Below, piece after piece: positions 51,056 to 63,247 of a stretch of 64,000 nt of DNA. Numbering within the stretch: the stretch's first letter is position 1; each line of letters starts with the position of its first letter. The stretch lies in NCBI RefSeq assembly GCF_030551255.1, contig NZ_CP130630.1:9671001-9735000 (forward strand). Direction: 5' to 3'. This DNA is from Streptomyces sp. NL15-2K. Lineage in GTDB: Bacteria > Actinomycetota > Actinomycetes > Streptomycetales > Streptomycetaceae. A model generated the notes under the pieces. It searched no databases. It saw only the letters and a list, made by a program, of their open reading frames with translations, and was not told where the DNA came from. The position numbers and the translations under genes are program-made.

Positions 51056-51667
51056 CTAGTGCCGGACAGCCCAGCGCCGCCGGACGCTGTCCTCGTGCTC
51101 GGCCTGCTCCAAGGCCAGGTCGCTCTGGTGGAGTGCCTCCCGCAGGCGGGGGATCCAGTGTCGCCGCAGAGCACGGGCCCGGTGCCGTGTGCTGATGACT
51201 TCCGCGCCCACCGACTCGGCGGCGGCGTGGGCCGCCGCGTACTCGGCGGCGGCGCGCACGGCACGGCCGTAGGCCGCCTCGGCGTGCACGAGGGCCGTGT
51301 TGGTGGGCGCGGCGGCGGTGGGCGGACGGGAGGGTACGGACGTGGAGACCGCCGCCGGATGGCGTACCCCCATGGAGGTGGTCCAGTGCACCGTGACCTC
51401 GGTGGGGCCGATGCCCGCGGCGGCCGAGTCGAGGGCCTGTTCCCCGCCCAGGAGCAGTCCGCGCAGCAGCCAGCTCTCGGCCTCGGACAGCAGGTCCCGC
51501 CAGGCGCGGGCGGCTTCCTGCTCCGCGCGCAGCAGTCGTTGGTGCTCGGAGCGAAGGATGCGCAGCTTCTGCTCCAGCAGGTCGGCTCCGCGCTCGGCGA
51601 CGTCGAGGCTGTGCCGCAGCCGCAGGCGTCCCGCACGGCCGGGCGGCGTATGGCGGGCGCCGGTCAT
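51056..51667 (-). CDS. ntpD: V/A-type ATPase subunit D (central stalk)
   Basis: 203 residues forming an antiparallel coiled coil: N-terminal helix with LRILRSEHQRLLRAEQEAAR and C-terminal helix with STRHRARALRRHWIPRLREA. The central part is Ala/Pro-rich. It rotates inside the A3B3 hexamer. ATG at 51667 overlaps the subunit B stop (ATGA). Last gene of the operon; no hairpin is visible before fbpA. Confidence 0.88.
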   Translation of the reverse strand: MTGARHTPPGRAGRLRLRHSLDVAERGADLLEQKLRILRSEHQRLLRAEQEAARAWRDLLSEAESWLLRGLLLGGEQALDSAAAGIGPTEVTVHWTTSMGVRHPAAVSTSVPSRPPTAAAPTNTALVHAEAAYGRAVRAAAEYAAAHAAAESVGAEVISTRHRARALRRHWIPRLREALHQSDLALEQAEHEDSVRRRWAVRH

Positions 51668-53067
51668 CGGGACGCCTCCGTGCCCGGGGCGTCCTTCGCC
51701 CCGTGGGCGTCGAGGAGCCGCACGGGAAGCATGGAGAGCTGGCTGCGGGGCAGGGTGAGCAGCGCCCGCCAGCCGCGTTCCAGCGAGGTGTCGAGGTCGC
51801 GCGGTTCGTCGCTGCGCTGGTCGGCGAAGTCCCGCAGGAACGCCTCCTCGAAGTCCAGGTAGTGGCGGTCGGTGGGGCTCAGCGCCGCCTGGCCGACCAG
51901 GTCCGCGAGATCGCGAATCTGGCGGGCCCGGGCCAAGGAGGCCAGCAGTTGCGCCGCGACGTCGAGGTGGTCGTCGCGGGTACGTCCGGGGCCGGCGCCC
52001 TTGCGCATCAGCCGGGAGAGGGAGGACAGGGCGTCCAGCGGCGGATACACGCCCCTGGCGTGTACTGAGGGCGAGAGCACGATCTGGCCCTCGGTGATGT
52101 ACCCGGTCAGGTCCGGTACGGGGTGGGTGATGTCGCCCGCGGGCATGGTGAGCACCGGCAGCACGGTGACCGAGCCGGGACGGCCTTTGATGCGTCCGCA
52201 GCGTTCGTACAGGGAAGCCAGGTCGCTGTAGAGGTAGCCGGGGTAGGCGCGGCGGGCGGGGATCTCCCCGCGGGCTGCGGAGACCTCGCGCAGGGCTTCG
52301 GCGTACGTCGTCATGTCGGTCATCACCACGAGGACGTGCCGTCCCTCATCGAAGGCGAGGTGCTCGGCGACGGTGAGGGCGATGCGCGGGGTGAGGATCC
52401 GTTCGATCACCGGGTCGTCGGCGGTGTTCAGCAGCAGGACGAGTTCTCCGGCCGCGGACCGTTCCTCCAGGGCGTCGCGCACGAAGGAGGCGTCGGCGTG
52501 GGTCAGTCCCATGCCCGCGAAGACGACGCTGAACGCCTCACCCGCGACCGTGGCCTGGGCGGCGATCTGGGCGGCCAGTTCCAGGTGCGGCAGCCCGGCG
52601 ACGGAGAACACCGGTAGCTTCTGTCCCCGTACCAGCGTGGTCAGGGCATCGACGGCCCCGACACCGGTGAGCACCGGCTCGGACGGCGGCTCGCGCCGCA
52701 CCGGATTGATGGGAGCGCCCCCCACCTCGGCGTCGTGGGAGCCGAATACGGGCGGGCCGCCGTCGAGGGGCTCGCCCCGGCCGTTGCAGACCCGGCCGAG
52801 CCAATCCGTTCCTACAGGGACGCGCAGAGGGCTGCCGGAGAAGGCCGCGCGGATGCCCTCCGGGTCCATGCCCGCGGTGCCCTCCAGCACCTGGACGACC
52901 GCCAGGTCGCGGTCGGCGTCCAGGACCACCCCGTGGCGCCGTTCGCCCGACGTGAGGGTGATGCGTACGTACTCGTCCCAGCCGATCCCCGAGACGCCTG
53001 CGACGATCGCGAGTGGTCCCCGGAGTTCACGCACCGCCGTGTACTCGATCCCACTGGTCAGGCTCAT
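51664..53067 (-). CDS. ntpB: V/A-type ATPase subunit B (regulatory, non-catalytic)
   Basis: 467 residues. The P-loop position reads SVAGLPHLELAAQIAAQ, the degenerate form typical of B subunits (FSGSGLPHNELAAQI in relatives), so it binds but does not hydrolyse nucleotide. Other marks: TYAEALREVSAARGEIPARR, YPGYLYSDLASLYERCGR, and ITHPVPDLTGYITEGQI. ATG at 53067 overlaps the subunit A stop. Confidence 0.95.
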   Translation of the reverse strand: MSLTSGIEYTAVRELRGPLAIVAGVSGIGWDEYVRITLTSGERRHGVVLDADRDLAVVQVLEGTAGMDPEGIRAAFSGSPLRVPVGTDWLGRVCNGRGEPLDGGPPVFGSHDAEVGGAPINPVRREPPSEPVLTGVGAVDALTTLVRGQKLPVFSVAGLPHLELAAQIAAQATVAGEAFSVVFAGMGLTHADASFVRDALEERSAAGELVLLLNTADDPVIERILTPRIALTVAEHLAFDEGRHVLVVMTDMTTYAEALREVSAARGEIPARRAYPGYLYSDLASLYERCGRIKGRPGSVTVLPVLTMPAGDITHPVPDLTGYITEGQIVLSPSVHARGVYPPLDALSSLSRLMRKGAGPGRTRDDHLDVAAQLLASLARARQIRDLADLVGQAALSPTDRHYLDFEEAFLRDFADQRSDEPRDLDTSLERGWRALLTLPRSQLSMLPVRLLDAHGAKDAPGTEASR

Positions 53068-54827
53068 GGCCGCACGTCCCCCAACCTGGCGAGCATGGCG
53101 TCTCGCCGCGCCGCCACTCCGGCGGTGTCCTGCGGGCCGGTGTCCTCGCGGGCGCGCACCAGCGGGCCGAAGTCGACCTCCTCGACGGAGGCCGCAGGGA
53201 CACCGGAGTCCACCAGTTCGTGGCAGCGGTCGGCGACCGAGAGGACGGCGTCGGCCAGGGCGGCCGTCTTCGCCGGCCCGCAGTAGGCGTCCCGCTCCGA
53301 CAGCGCGCTCTGCTGCAGTACGCCCTCCCGGGCCAGCCTCCCGGCCAGCACGCTGATGCGCTCCCGTGCGGGCAGGGCGGCGATGCCGATCAGGTCCACC
53401 AGGTCGGCGAGCCGGTCGGCCTCCGCCAGCACCGCTCCCACCCGGTCGCGGCGCCGGGTCCATGTCGGATCGTCGGCTGCCCGGTGTCCGGCGGCGAGGA
53501 CGGGTACGTCCCGGGAGAAGGACCCCGCCCAGGAGACGGCCGGGTAGTGGCGGGCGTAGGCCAGGTCGCGGTCGAGGGTCCACAGGCAGCGGACGAAGCG
53601 TTCGGTGTGCGCGGTGACCGGTTCGGTCATGTCTCCGCCGGGCGGGGACACCGCGCCGATCACGGTCACCGATCCCCGGTCGCCGCCGAGAGTGGTCACG
53701 GCGGCGGCCCGCTCGTAGAAGGCCGCGATGGCGGAGGCAAGTCCGGCCGGGTAGCCCTCCTCGGCGGGCAGCGCGCCGGTGCGGGAGGCGAACTCGCGCA
53801 GCGCCTCGGCCCACCGAGAGGTCGAGTCGGCGATGACGACCACGTCCAAGCCCATGTCCCGGAAGTACTCGGCGACCGTCATCCCCGTGTACACGCTCGC
53901 CTCACGGGCCATCATCGGCATGTTGGAGGTGTTGGCGATCGTCACGGTGCGGTCCGCGAGGTGCCCGCCCGTGCGCGGGTCCTGGAGCTCCGACAGTTCG
54001 GTGATGACGTCGGCCATCTCGTTGCCGCGTTCCCCGCAGCCGACGTAGACGATGACGTCCGCGTCGCACCACTTGGCGATCTGCTGCAGGAGCATCGTCT
54101 TGCCGGTGCCGAAGCCGCCGGGCACCGCCACCGTGCTGCCCCGGGCCACGGGGAAGAGCAGGTCGATCACCCGCTGGCCGGTGTTCAGGGCCTTGTGGCT
54201 GTCGACGCGCTCCCGCACCGGGCGCGGCCGGCGCACCGGCCACAGGGCGCCGACGGCGACCTCGGTGCCGCCCACCACGGCCACCACCGCGTCGCGCGCA
54301 TGGTCCCCGGCACTGGCGATCTCCTCGACCGCGCCCCCGCAGCCGGGCGGCACGAGGACCTTCACCGGCACCGGCCCAGCGTCCTGGATCTCCCCGAGCG
54401 CCTGTCCCTCGGCCACCTGCTCGCCCTGCGCCACCAAGGGGGAGAAGGACCAGCGGCGTTCCTCGGCCGCGGCCCGCTGCGCGCCGGGCAGCAGCCAGTC
54501 GCCCGCACCGGAAAGAGGGCGCAGCAGGCCGTCGAAGATCCCGCCGAGCAGTTCCGGACCGAGCCGCACCGACAGCGGACGACCCTGGGGCAGCGCCGTC
54601 TGCCCCGGAGCGAGGCCGCCGGTGTACTCGTACGCCTGGACGGTGACCACGTCACCGCTGATGGCCACGACCTCGCCGGGCAGCCCGGCGGGGCCGACCG
54701 AGACCAGGTCGTACATCGCGATGCCGCCCGTGTACTCCATCTCGACCAGCGGTCCTGTGACGCGCAGGATCCGGGGGGCCGACTGCCGGTCAGTCGGCCG
54801 TCGACGCGTCTCAGCGGCTTCCGTCAC
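53064..54827 (-). CDS. ntpA: V/A-type ATPase catalytic subunit A
   Basis: 587 residues, the hydrolytic subunit. P-loop GGFGTGKT (GPFGSGKT in most relatives: Pro to Gly at the second position), YVGCGERGNEMADV, DSTSRWAEALREFASRTG with the catalytic region, and the non-homologous insert of A subunits (about 110-200). GTG at 54827 overlaps the subunit E stop (GTGA); GTG 54836 would add three residues. F-type beta subunits lack the insert, which rules them out. Confidence 0.95.
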   Translation of the reverse strand: MTEAAETRRRPTDRQSAPRILRVTGPLVEMEYTGGIAMYDLVSVGPAGLPGEVVAISGDVVTVQAYEYTGGLAPGQTALPQGRPLSVRLGPELLGGIFDGLLRPLSGAGDWLLPGAQRAAAEERRWSFSPLVAQGEQVAEGQALGEIQDAGPVPVKVLVPPGCGGAVEEIASAGDHARDAVVAVVGGTEVAVGALWPVRRPRPVRERVDSHKALNTGQRVIDLLFPVARGSTVAVPGGFGTGKTMLLQQIAKWCDADVIVYVGCGERGNEMADVITELSELQDPRTGGHLADRTVTIANTSNMPMMAREASVYTGMTVAEYFRDMGLDVVVIADSTSRWAEALREFASRTGALPAEEGYPAGLASAIAAFYERAAAVTTLGGDRGSVTVIGAVSPPGGDMTEPVTAHTERFVRCLWTLDRDLAYARHYPAVSWAGSFSRDVPVLAAGHRAADDPTWTRRRDRVGAVLAEADRLADLVDLIGIAALPARERISVLAGRLAREGVLQQSALSERDAYCGPAKTAALADAVLSVADRCHELVDSGVPAASVEEVDFGPLVRAREDTGPQDTAGVAARRDAMLARLGDVRP

Positions 54828-55347
54828 GGTTCCCACAGGCTCCGCACCTCCGCTCCCATACGGTCCAGCGCGCGGTCGGCCAGCGCGGTCAGCGAGAGGT
54901 CGACCCGCCTCCCCGGCACCCGGGCCACCACACCCCCGTCGGCGTGCTCGCTCACATCGGCGCCGGCACCGAGGAGGACACGGGCCCGGTGCTCCAGCCG
55001 CTCCCGCAGGGAAGCGTAGCGATCGGTCCCCCGTAGCTCCCGTACGCGTTCGGTGGCCTCGCGGCGCAGCTCGTCGTACGACTCCCGGCGGGCGGCGAGG
55101 GTGCGGGACCTGGCCTCCCGCCGGGCCCTGACGAGGAGGTCACGGGCGGCATCCGCGCCGTCGGACTCGCCCTGCCCGCGGGCCTCGTTGAGGATCGCTC
55201 GGGCCTCGGCGCGGGCCTGGTCGAGCAGGGCGGCGGCCTCCCGCTCGGTGCGGGCGAGGAGCGCTTCCGCGTCGGCGTGAGCGGCCTGCAGCAGCTCTTC
55301 CCGGACGGGCCGCAGTGCGTCCGTCGTCTGGTCGGGGGCCGGGGTCG

Positions 55348-55351
<4 letters not shown>
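54824..55351 (-). CDS. ntpE: V/A-type ATPase subunit E (peripheral stalk)
   Basis: 175 residues. N-terminal 100 residues are a charged Ala/Glu/Arg coiled coil (AHADAEALLARTEREAAALL), the C-terminal part a small globular domain ending DLSLTALADRALDRMGAEV. Forms the stator with the H/G subunit. ATG at 55351 overlaps the subunit F stop. Confidence 0.85.
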
Positions 55352-57476
<2,125 letters not shown>

Positions 57477-57490
<14 letters not shown>

Positions 57491-58460
57491 CGAGCACCTC
57501 CGCGGGCCAGTCCCCGGGGCCGCCGCCCCGGGCGGCCAGTTCCAGCGCGCCGCGGGTCCGCCAGGCGTCGGCGCACAGCACGGCCGCGGCACCCACCACC
57601 GGCTGGGGACCGAAGTGGGACCGGCGCAGCAGTTCCCGGCCGTCCCGCTCGACCGCCTCCCACCACCGTGCCTCCGCCCGCCACAGGTCCGCCGCCTCGT
57701 CGATGTCCTTCAGCAGCCACTGCGCCGAGGCCGGCAGCGCCTGCCGGAAGTCGGCGTACGACCCCGCCCTCACCGCTTGCGGGCCGAGCAGGCGGGCTGC
57801 CCGGCGGGCGGAGACGTCCGGCATCCGGCGGCCGACGACGAACACCTCGCGGGCGAACAGCAGGGCGAGCCGGGCTGCCGCCCAGCGCGCCGCGTCCGGA
57901 ACGGCGGTCGCGAGCCGTAGGGCGGCGGAGACCCGCATGCCGGTGGAGACCGCGGCCGGGGAGTCGCCCCCGGGGTCGCCCCAGACGGAGGCCGCCAGCG
58001 CGGAACGCAGCTCGGACGGCGTACGCGTGCGGGCGAGTCGCGTCCAGGCGATTGCCAGCGCGCCCAGGCGATAGGGCGGGGGGTGGAGGCGTGGGGTCCC
58101 CGCATGTCGCGGTTCGACTGGGGCGGGGTCGGGGGTTTCGGCCGAGAGGGAACGCAGGTGGTGTTCGGTGTTGGAGATCTCGAATCCGGCGGCCAGTGCC
58201 CGGATGGCAGCGGTGCCGGTCGCCGGTTGCCAGCCGGCGAGGACCCGCAGATGCCACAGCAGAGTCGCCGAGACCGCCCGCTGGGCCTCGGCCGGGGTGG
58301 CGCCGGGGGTGACGTCGTGCCGGTACGCGGTGGCCGCCAAGTAGCGCAAGGCGTCATCCAGCGTCGGGGACCCGGCCACGTTCCGGACGCCGTCCGTGCC
58401 CAGGCACCTGGTCCGCAGAGCCCGTGCCCGGGTCACGCCGGCCACCCATCCGGCTCCCAT
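57477..58460 (-). CDS. ntpC: V/A-type ATPase subunit C (d/AC39-like)
   Basis: 327 residues, all-helical, low similarity; would link the central stalk to the c ring. Recognised by context and by elements such as DALRYLAATAYRHDVTP, LLWHLRVLAGWQPATG, AAGFEISNTEHHLRSL, and LPASAQWLLKDIDEAADLWR. ATG at 58460 overlaps the upstream stop by one base (TGATG). Confidence 0.78.
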
Positions 58461-58960
58461 CAGGGATCACCCTCCCGGGGCCTTCCGCGGCCCGGAGCCG
58501 TGTGAGGTGCCGGTGCGGGTGGCGTTTCCTTCTCCGCCACGAGGTCCTCCAGCACCAGTGCGAGCACACGGTCGGCGAGTGGGGACGTCCGGGTCCGGGC
58601 ACGTTCGCGTACGGCGGTTGCCTCGCGCTCGGCCGCTGCGCGCAGTGCCGCCGCCTCGCCCTCGGCGGCACGCAGCACCTGCTCGGCCGCCCGCGCCCGT
58701 ACTCGACGGGCCTCCTCACGCGCCTCGGCCACGATGGCCTCGGCCTGCCGTCCGGCTTCCTGACGGCGTGACGCGGCGGCGTCGGCGGCCCGCTCACGTA
58801 TGGACCGGGCTTCCACCTCCGCCTGTTCGAGCAGGGCCAGGGGTGGTGCGAGTTCCGCACGCAGTTCGGCGGAGCGGTCAGCGGGGACACCACCCGGTGC
58901 GGCTCGGCCGGGCGAGGCCGCCGGCCGGAACCGTGTCAGAAAGTCCCGGAAACCCGCCAC
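58460..58960 (-). CDS. V/A-type ATPase subunit H/G-like (peripheral stalk coiled coil)
   Basis: 166 residues, almost all Ala/Arg/Glu coiled coil in the middle (ERAADAAASRRQEAGRQAEA and EEARRVRARAAEQVLRAAEG), pairing partner of subunit E. GTG at 58960 has GGAGGAG upstream. First gene of the nine-gene operon H-C-I-K-F-E-A-B-D. Box 7 lies 117 bp upstream. Confidence 0.75.
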   Translation of the reverse strand: MAGFRDFLTRFRPAASPGRAAPGGVPADRSAELRAELAPPLALLEQAEVEARSIRERAADAAASRRQEAGRQAEAIVAEAREEARRVRARAAEQVLRAAEGEAAALRAAAEREATAVRERARTRTSPLADRVLALVLEDLVAEKETPPAPAPHTAPGRGRPREGDP

Positions 58961-59076
58961 GAACTCTCCTCCAGGTCGGTCCAAGACCCTGCTTCCAGTC
59001 TCCCCGTGGAGCGCTTCCCAGTCTCTACGGTGGACGGAGACCTGTCGCGCCGCGCTGGGCCACCTGTCCCACACGG

Positions 59077-59090
59077 GGGCCGTTCGGCCC
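59077..59090. promoter_or_regulatory. GGGCCGTTCGGCCC (stress-regulon box 7)
   Basis: Perfect arms, between the divergent V-type ATPase operon and the second CBS-BON gene (69 bp before its start). Confidence 0.75.
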
Positions 59091-59158
59091 GGAGGCCACA
59101 CCACTGCATCGATGCGAGACTGACCCCGTAGGTGGACGGCGTCCCCTGGGAGGCAGCC

Positions 59159-60019
59159 GTGAGCGACTTCGAGCACAGCTCCGCGGAGAAGGATGCCCGC
59201 CGCACCACGCCGGGCCGCCCCTGGACACCACAGGAAGAACCGCGCCGGGACGCGCTGCGCCGCTACCTCGCAGCGGTCGCCGCCGCCGTGTCGGCAAGGA
59301 GCACCGAGAAGTCCGAGCCCGCTGCCGGAAAGGAAAGAGCCGAGCCGCCGGCCACGGCCGCGCACGCGCCCTCCGCCCAGGTACCGGCCGCACCCCACGT
59401 GCGGGACGTCATGCAGGTTCCGGCGGTCTCCGTCCCCGGCGACATGCCGTTCCTGGACGTGGCCCACACCCTCGCCCGCGAGCAGGTGAGCGCCGTACCG
59501 GTGGTCGACGCCGACGATCATGTGATCGGTGTCGTCTCGGAGTCGGATCTCCTGGCCAAGGCCGCCGTCATGGCGGAACCGCACCGGCACGGACCTGCCG
59601 GCAGGCTCCGGCAGCACCGCCTGTACGAGAAGAGCCACGGCGACACGGCGTCCACCTTGATGACCTTCCCGCCGGTCACCGTCCACCCGGCGGAGCGCGT
59701 GGCGGATGCCGCGTGGACCGCCGCTCACGCGCGGCTGAAGCGGCTCCCCGTGACCGACCATCGCGGTCGGCTGGTCGGTGTGGTGAGTCGGCGAGATCTG
59801 CTACGGGCGCTGATCCGGGACGACGCCGAGATCAGGGCCGAGGTCGAGTCCTTGGTCGGTCAGCATCTGCTGGATCCGCGCGCTGTCGAGGTCGCCGTGG
59901 AGAGCGGGGTGGTGACGATGACGGGGCGACTGGACAAGACCCTTGGCCCGGAGCTGCTCGCATCGGTGCGGGACATCGACGACGTGGTCGATGTGATCGA
60001 CGAGACGGAAGCCGACTGA
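59159..60019 (+). CDS. CBS-pair plus BON domain protein, second copy
   Basis: 286 residues. A 75-residue charged, Ala/Pro-rich N-terminal extension, then CBS 1 (VRDVMQVPAVSVPGDMPFLD, VPVVDADDHVIGVVSESDLL), CBS 2 (TLMTFPPVTVHPAERVADAA, LPVTDHRGRLVGVVSRRDLL) and BON (VAVESGVVTMTGRLDKTLG). GTG at 59159 follows GGGAGG; GTG 59132 would add nine residues. Similar to the protein at 32.7 kb. Confidence 0.88.
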   Translation: MSDFEHSSAEKDARRTTPGRPWTPQEEPRRDALRRYLAAVAAAVSARSTEKSEPAAGKERAEPPATAAHAPSAQVPAAPHVRDVMQVPAVSVPGDMPFLDVAHTLAREQVSAVPVVDADDHVIGVVSESDLLAKAAVMAEPHRHGPAGRLRQHRLYEKSHGDTASTLMTFPPVTVHPAERVADAAWTAAHARLKRLPVTDHRGRLVGVVSRRDLLRALIRDDAEIRAEVESLVGQHLLDPRAVEVAVESGVVTMTGRLDKTLGPELLASVRDIDDVVDVIDETEAD

Positions 60020-60065
60020 AAAGGCCATCGAGACCGAACGAACAGCAGACGGACAGGCGTCGGTG

Positions 60066-61388
60066 ATGCCAAAGAAACCCAACCAGCCCGAGCTGCCGGA
60101 TGTCCCCCGGCGTCTGCGTCTGGGCGCGGAGCTGGACGTGATCGCCGAGCAGCTCAGGTCGCTGGCCAGGGCGCAAGACCAGTTGCATGACCTGTACGAG
60201 GCGGTCATCGGCCGGGAAGTGGACTTGTCCGTCGTGCTGCACCTGATCGTCGATACCGCGATGGAGCTGGTCGGCGCCCGCTATGGCGCGCTGGGCGTGC
60301 TCGATGAGCACGGCAGATACCTCGATCGATTCATTCCGGTCGGCCTGTCCGAGCAGGAGCGGGCCGACCTGGCTGGGGTGGAGTTCCCGCACGGCCGCGG
60401 CCTGCTGGGCCACTTGATCACCCACCCGGGACCGCTGCGGGTCGATGACATCTCCGCCCATGCGGACTCGGCCGGCTTCCCGCCCGGCCATCCGCCGATG
60501 CGCACCCTGCTCGGGGCCACGATCAGTACCCGCGGCAAAATCTACGGGGACCTCTATGTCGCCGAGCGGCGCGACGGGCAGCCCTTCGATGTCCACGACG
60601 AAGCCCTCATCGTCGCACTCGCCGGCGCCGCGGGCCTGGCCATCGACGACGCCCGTCTCTACGAGCAGACCCGCTTCGACGCCGAACATTTCCAGCGACT
60701 TCTCCTGCCACGTCTGCCCGACCTGCGCCCCTTCAGCGCCGCGGCGACCTATCGCCCCGCCGCCACACCCGGCCACATCGGCGGAGACTGGTACGACGCC
60801 CTCCTGGTGCCCGACCATGCCTGCGCCGCTGTCATCGGCGACGTCGTCGGCCACGACCTGCAGGCCGCGGCCGCCATGGCCCAGATCCGCAACATGCTGC
60901 GCGCCCTGCTCTACGACCAGCGCACCTCGCCCAGTGCCGTCCTCGCCCACCTTGACCGGGCCCTCGCCGCGATCACCGACGAGCCCGTCACCACCGCCTG
61001 CCTCGCCCGCATCGAACCCGCCCAGCCGGGCGCCTGGACACTGCGCTGGAGTACCGCAGGCCACCCTCCGCCCTTGCTGCTCACCCCCGACCACCGGGCA
61101 AGCTATCTGCACGCCGACCCGGATCTGCCGCTCGGCGTCGACACCGCCCAGCCGCGCAACGACCACACCCACCCCATGCCGGCGAGCTCCACCGTGATCT
61201 TGTTCACGGACGGGCTCGTCGAGCACCCCGCGCACGCGATCGACACCGGACTGGCGCGCCTGGCCGACCTCGCCACCGAGCACGCCGCCCTGCCCCTGCA
61301 AGACCTCGTCCAAGCCTTGGCAGACCATCACCCCAGCGACGGCCATGACGACATGGCCATCCTTGCCCTTCGCACTCCGGGCACCTGA
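60066..61388 (+). CDS. GAF-domain PP2C (SpoIIE/RsbU-type) phosphatase
   Basis: 440 residues. GAF domain at about 45-205 (VVLHLIVDTAMELVGARYGA, PHGRGLLGHLITHPGPLRVD, HADSAGFPPGHPPMRTLLGA, DEALIVALAGAAGLAIDDAR), strikingly like the DevS/DosS GAF. PP2C domain at about 220-437 with metal-binding Asp in GGDWYDALL and IGDVVGHDLQAAAAMAQ. It could dephosphorylate STAS antagonists in response to a GAF-sensed signal. ATG 60066 (GTG 60063) with a weak ribosome site, 46 bp after the CBS-BON gene: probably co-transcribed. Confidence 0.9.
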   Translation: MPKKPNQPELPDVPRRLRLGAELDVIAEQLRSLARAQDQLHDLYEAVIGREVDLSVVLHLIVDTAMELVGARYGALGVLDEHGRYLDRFIPVGLSEQERADLAGVEFPHGRGLLGHLITHPGPLRVDDISAHADSAGFPPGHPPMRTLLGATISTRGKIYGDLYVAERRDGQPFDVHDEALIVALAGAAGLAIDDARLYEQTRFDAEHFQRLLLPRLPDLRPFSAAATYRPAATPGHIGGDWYDALLVPDHACAAVIGDVVGHDLQAAAAMAQIRNMLRALLYDQRTSPSAVLAHLDRALAAITDEPVTTACLARIEPAQPGAWTLRWSTAGHPPPLLLTPDHRASYLHADPDLPLGVDTAQPRNDHTHPMPASSTVILFTDGLVEHPAHAIDTGLARLADLATEHAALPLQDLVQALADHHPSDGHDDMAILALRTPGT

Positions 61389-61519
61389 CCATGGGCGTTC
61401 GGGGCGGCGCTGGCGGCCCGGCCCGGACGAGAGCCCGTACGGCGCGCACGTGGCGGGCGGGATCGCGGCCGCGAAGAACGGCGTCGGCATGCGCAAGGGC
61501 GGTGGGGTGCAGGGCGGGG

Positions 61520-62083
61520 TCAGCCGCTCAGCGCGGTGATCGTCGCATCCAGGTCGTGTGCCCTCGGCCGGTTGTGAGGGAGCTTGGCGAGCAGGCGGGC
61601 CATGCCGCAGGTGTCGGTGAGGGCGGAGAAGACCAGCCCGCCGGCGACGCCCGCGGAGAGCCACCGTGCTCCCGGCCGGAGCCGTCCGGCCATCAGGCCG
61701 GTCAGGACGAGGGACCCGGCGGCGAGGCGGACCTGGCGTTCCATCGGCCAGGGCGTGCGGGTGCCGGCGGGGCGGTGGATGTCGTGGCCGAGCTGTGTCC
61801 AGGAGTTGGTGCCGCCGGTCAGGGTGGCGGCCGTGATGCCAACCTCGGCCAGCCGTCGGCAGGCTTCGGCGGAGCGGGCGCCGGAGGCGCACACGACGAG
61901 CAGGTCACCGCGGTCGGCGGCCGTCTTGAGCGCGGGCAGCGCCGCGTCGAGATGAGCCAGCGGGATGTTGTGGGCGTCGGGCAGGTGGCCGGAGGCGTAC
62001 TCGCCGGGTGTGCGTACGTCGATGACGGTCAGCTCGTGAAGGCGGGCGTGGGCCTGGGCGGGGGTGAGGGCGGTGTGTGCCAC
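61520..62083 (-). CDS. Rhodanese with C-terminal DUF2892 membrane domain
   Basis: 187 residues. Rhodanese fold (about 1-105: TVIDVRTPGEYASGHLPDAH, active Cys in VVCASGARSAEACR), then two hydrophobic helices of DUF2892 type (VRLAAGSLVLTGLMAGRLRP; LSAGVAGGLVFSALTDTCGM) that anchor it to the membrane. Transfers sulfane sulfur. GTG at 62083 follows AGGAAAA. Divergent from the CsoR-family repressor, with operator-like dyads between. Confidence 0.9.
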   Translation of the reverse strand: MAHTALTPAQAHARLHELTVIDVRTPGEYASGHLPDAHNIPLAHLDAALPALKTAADRGDLLVVCASGARSAEACRRLAEVGITAATLTGGTNSWTQLGHDIHRPAGTRTPWPMERQVRLAAGSLVLTGLMAGRLRPGARWLSAGVAGGLVFSALTDTCGMARLLAKLPHNRPRAHDLDATITALSG

Positions 62084-62109
62084 GGGGATTTTCCTTTGCT
62101 TCGGTGGCG

Positions 62110-62442
<333 letters not shown>

Positions 62443-62500
62443 GGGGATTCCTCTCGCCGGCCTGACGGGTGCCGTATCGGGCCCGCCTTCGGCTGGCTGG

Positions 62501-63247
62501 TCATGTCAGGGCATCGGCGAGCATGAAGGCGGCCACGGCCAGCAGGACGATGGCGAACGCCCGTTGCAGCAGGGCGCCGGAGACCCGGGTGGTCAGCCGT
62601 TTGCCGTCCCAGGCACCCAGGATCGCGGCCCCCGTGAACGGTCCGATCACCGCCCAATCGACGCCCGCCGTGGTGGCTCCCCGGGTGGCCAGCGAGGCCA
62701 GCGAGTTGGCCGAGATGACCAGCAGACTGGTGCCGATCGCGGCCTGCATCTCGAACGCCAGCACCGTGACCAGGGCCGGGACGGCGAGGAAGCCACCGCC
62801 GACGCCGAGCAGCCCGGTCAACGCGCCCAACCCCGCGCCGACGCCGGTGGCCCGGGCCGGTCGTGCGTTCCGGGGAGCGTCGGCGGTGCGGACGGGGCGC
62901 AGCATCCGGAGTGCCGCGACGGCGGCGACGGCGGCGAACGCCCCGGTCAGCAGTGGCTGGGGCAGGCGACCCGCCGCGGCCCCGGCCGCGGCGGCGGGCA
63001 GAAGTCCGGCCGACGCGAACAGGGCTCCGGTCCTCCACCGCACGTTCCCGGCGCGGGCGTGGGCGTACAGGGCGGTCAGCGAGGTCGCGATGACGATGAG
63101 CAGGCTGGCGGTGGTGGCCGCCGCCGGGGTGAAGTCGAGCAGATAGATCAGCGCGGGCACCGCCAGGACGCTGCCGCCTCCGCCGAGCGCGCCGAGTGCC
63201 AGCCCCACCACGCCTCCGGCGATCAGGGCCAGGATCAGCTCGCTCAC
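62501..63247 (-). CDS. TSUP/TauE-family membrane protein
   Basis: 248 residues, about eight helices in two repeats, each opened by a Gly-rich motif (GALGGGGSVLAVPALIYL; GLLGVGGGFLAVPALVTV). TauE/SafE proteins export sulfite, sulfoacetate or related sulfur anions. GTG at 63247 overlaps the rhodanese stop (GTGA): coupled. TauE-like genes accompany cstR in Staphylococcus aureus. Confidence 0.9.
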   Translation of the reverse strand: MSELILALIAGGVVGLALGALGGGGSVLAVPALIYLLDFTPAAATTASLLIVIATSLTALYAHARAGNVRWRTGALFASAGLLPAAAAGAAAGRLPQPLLTGAFAAVAAVAALRMLRPVRTADAPRNARPARATGVGAGLGALTGLLGVGGGFLAVPALVTVLAFEMQAAIGTSLLVISANSLASLATRGATTAGVDWAVIGPFTGAAILGAWDGKRLTTRVSGALLQRAFAIVLLAVAAFMLADALT

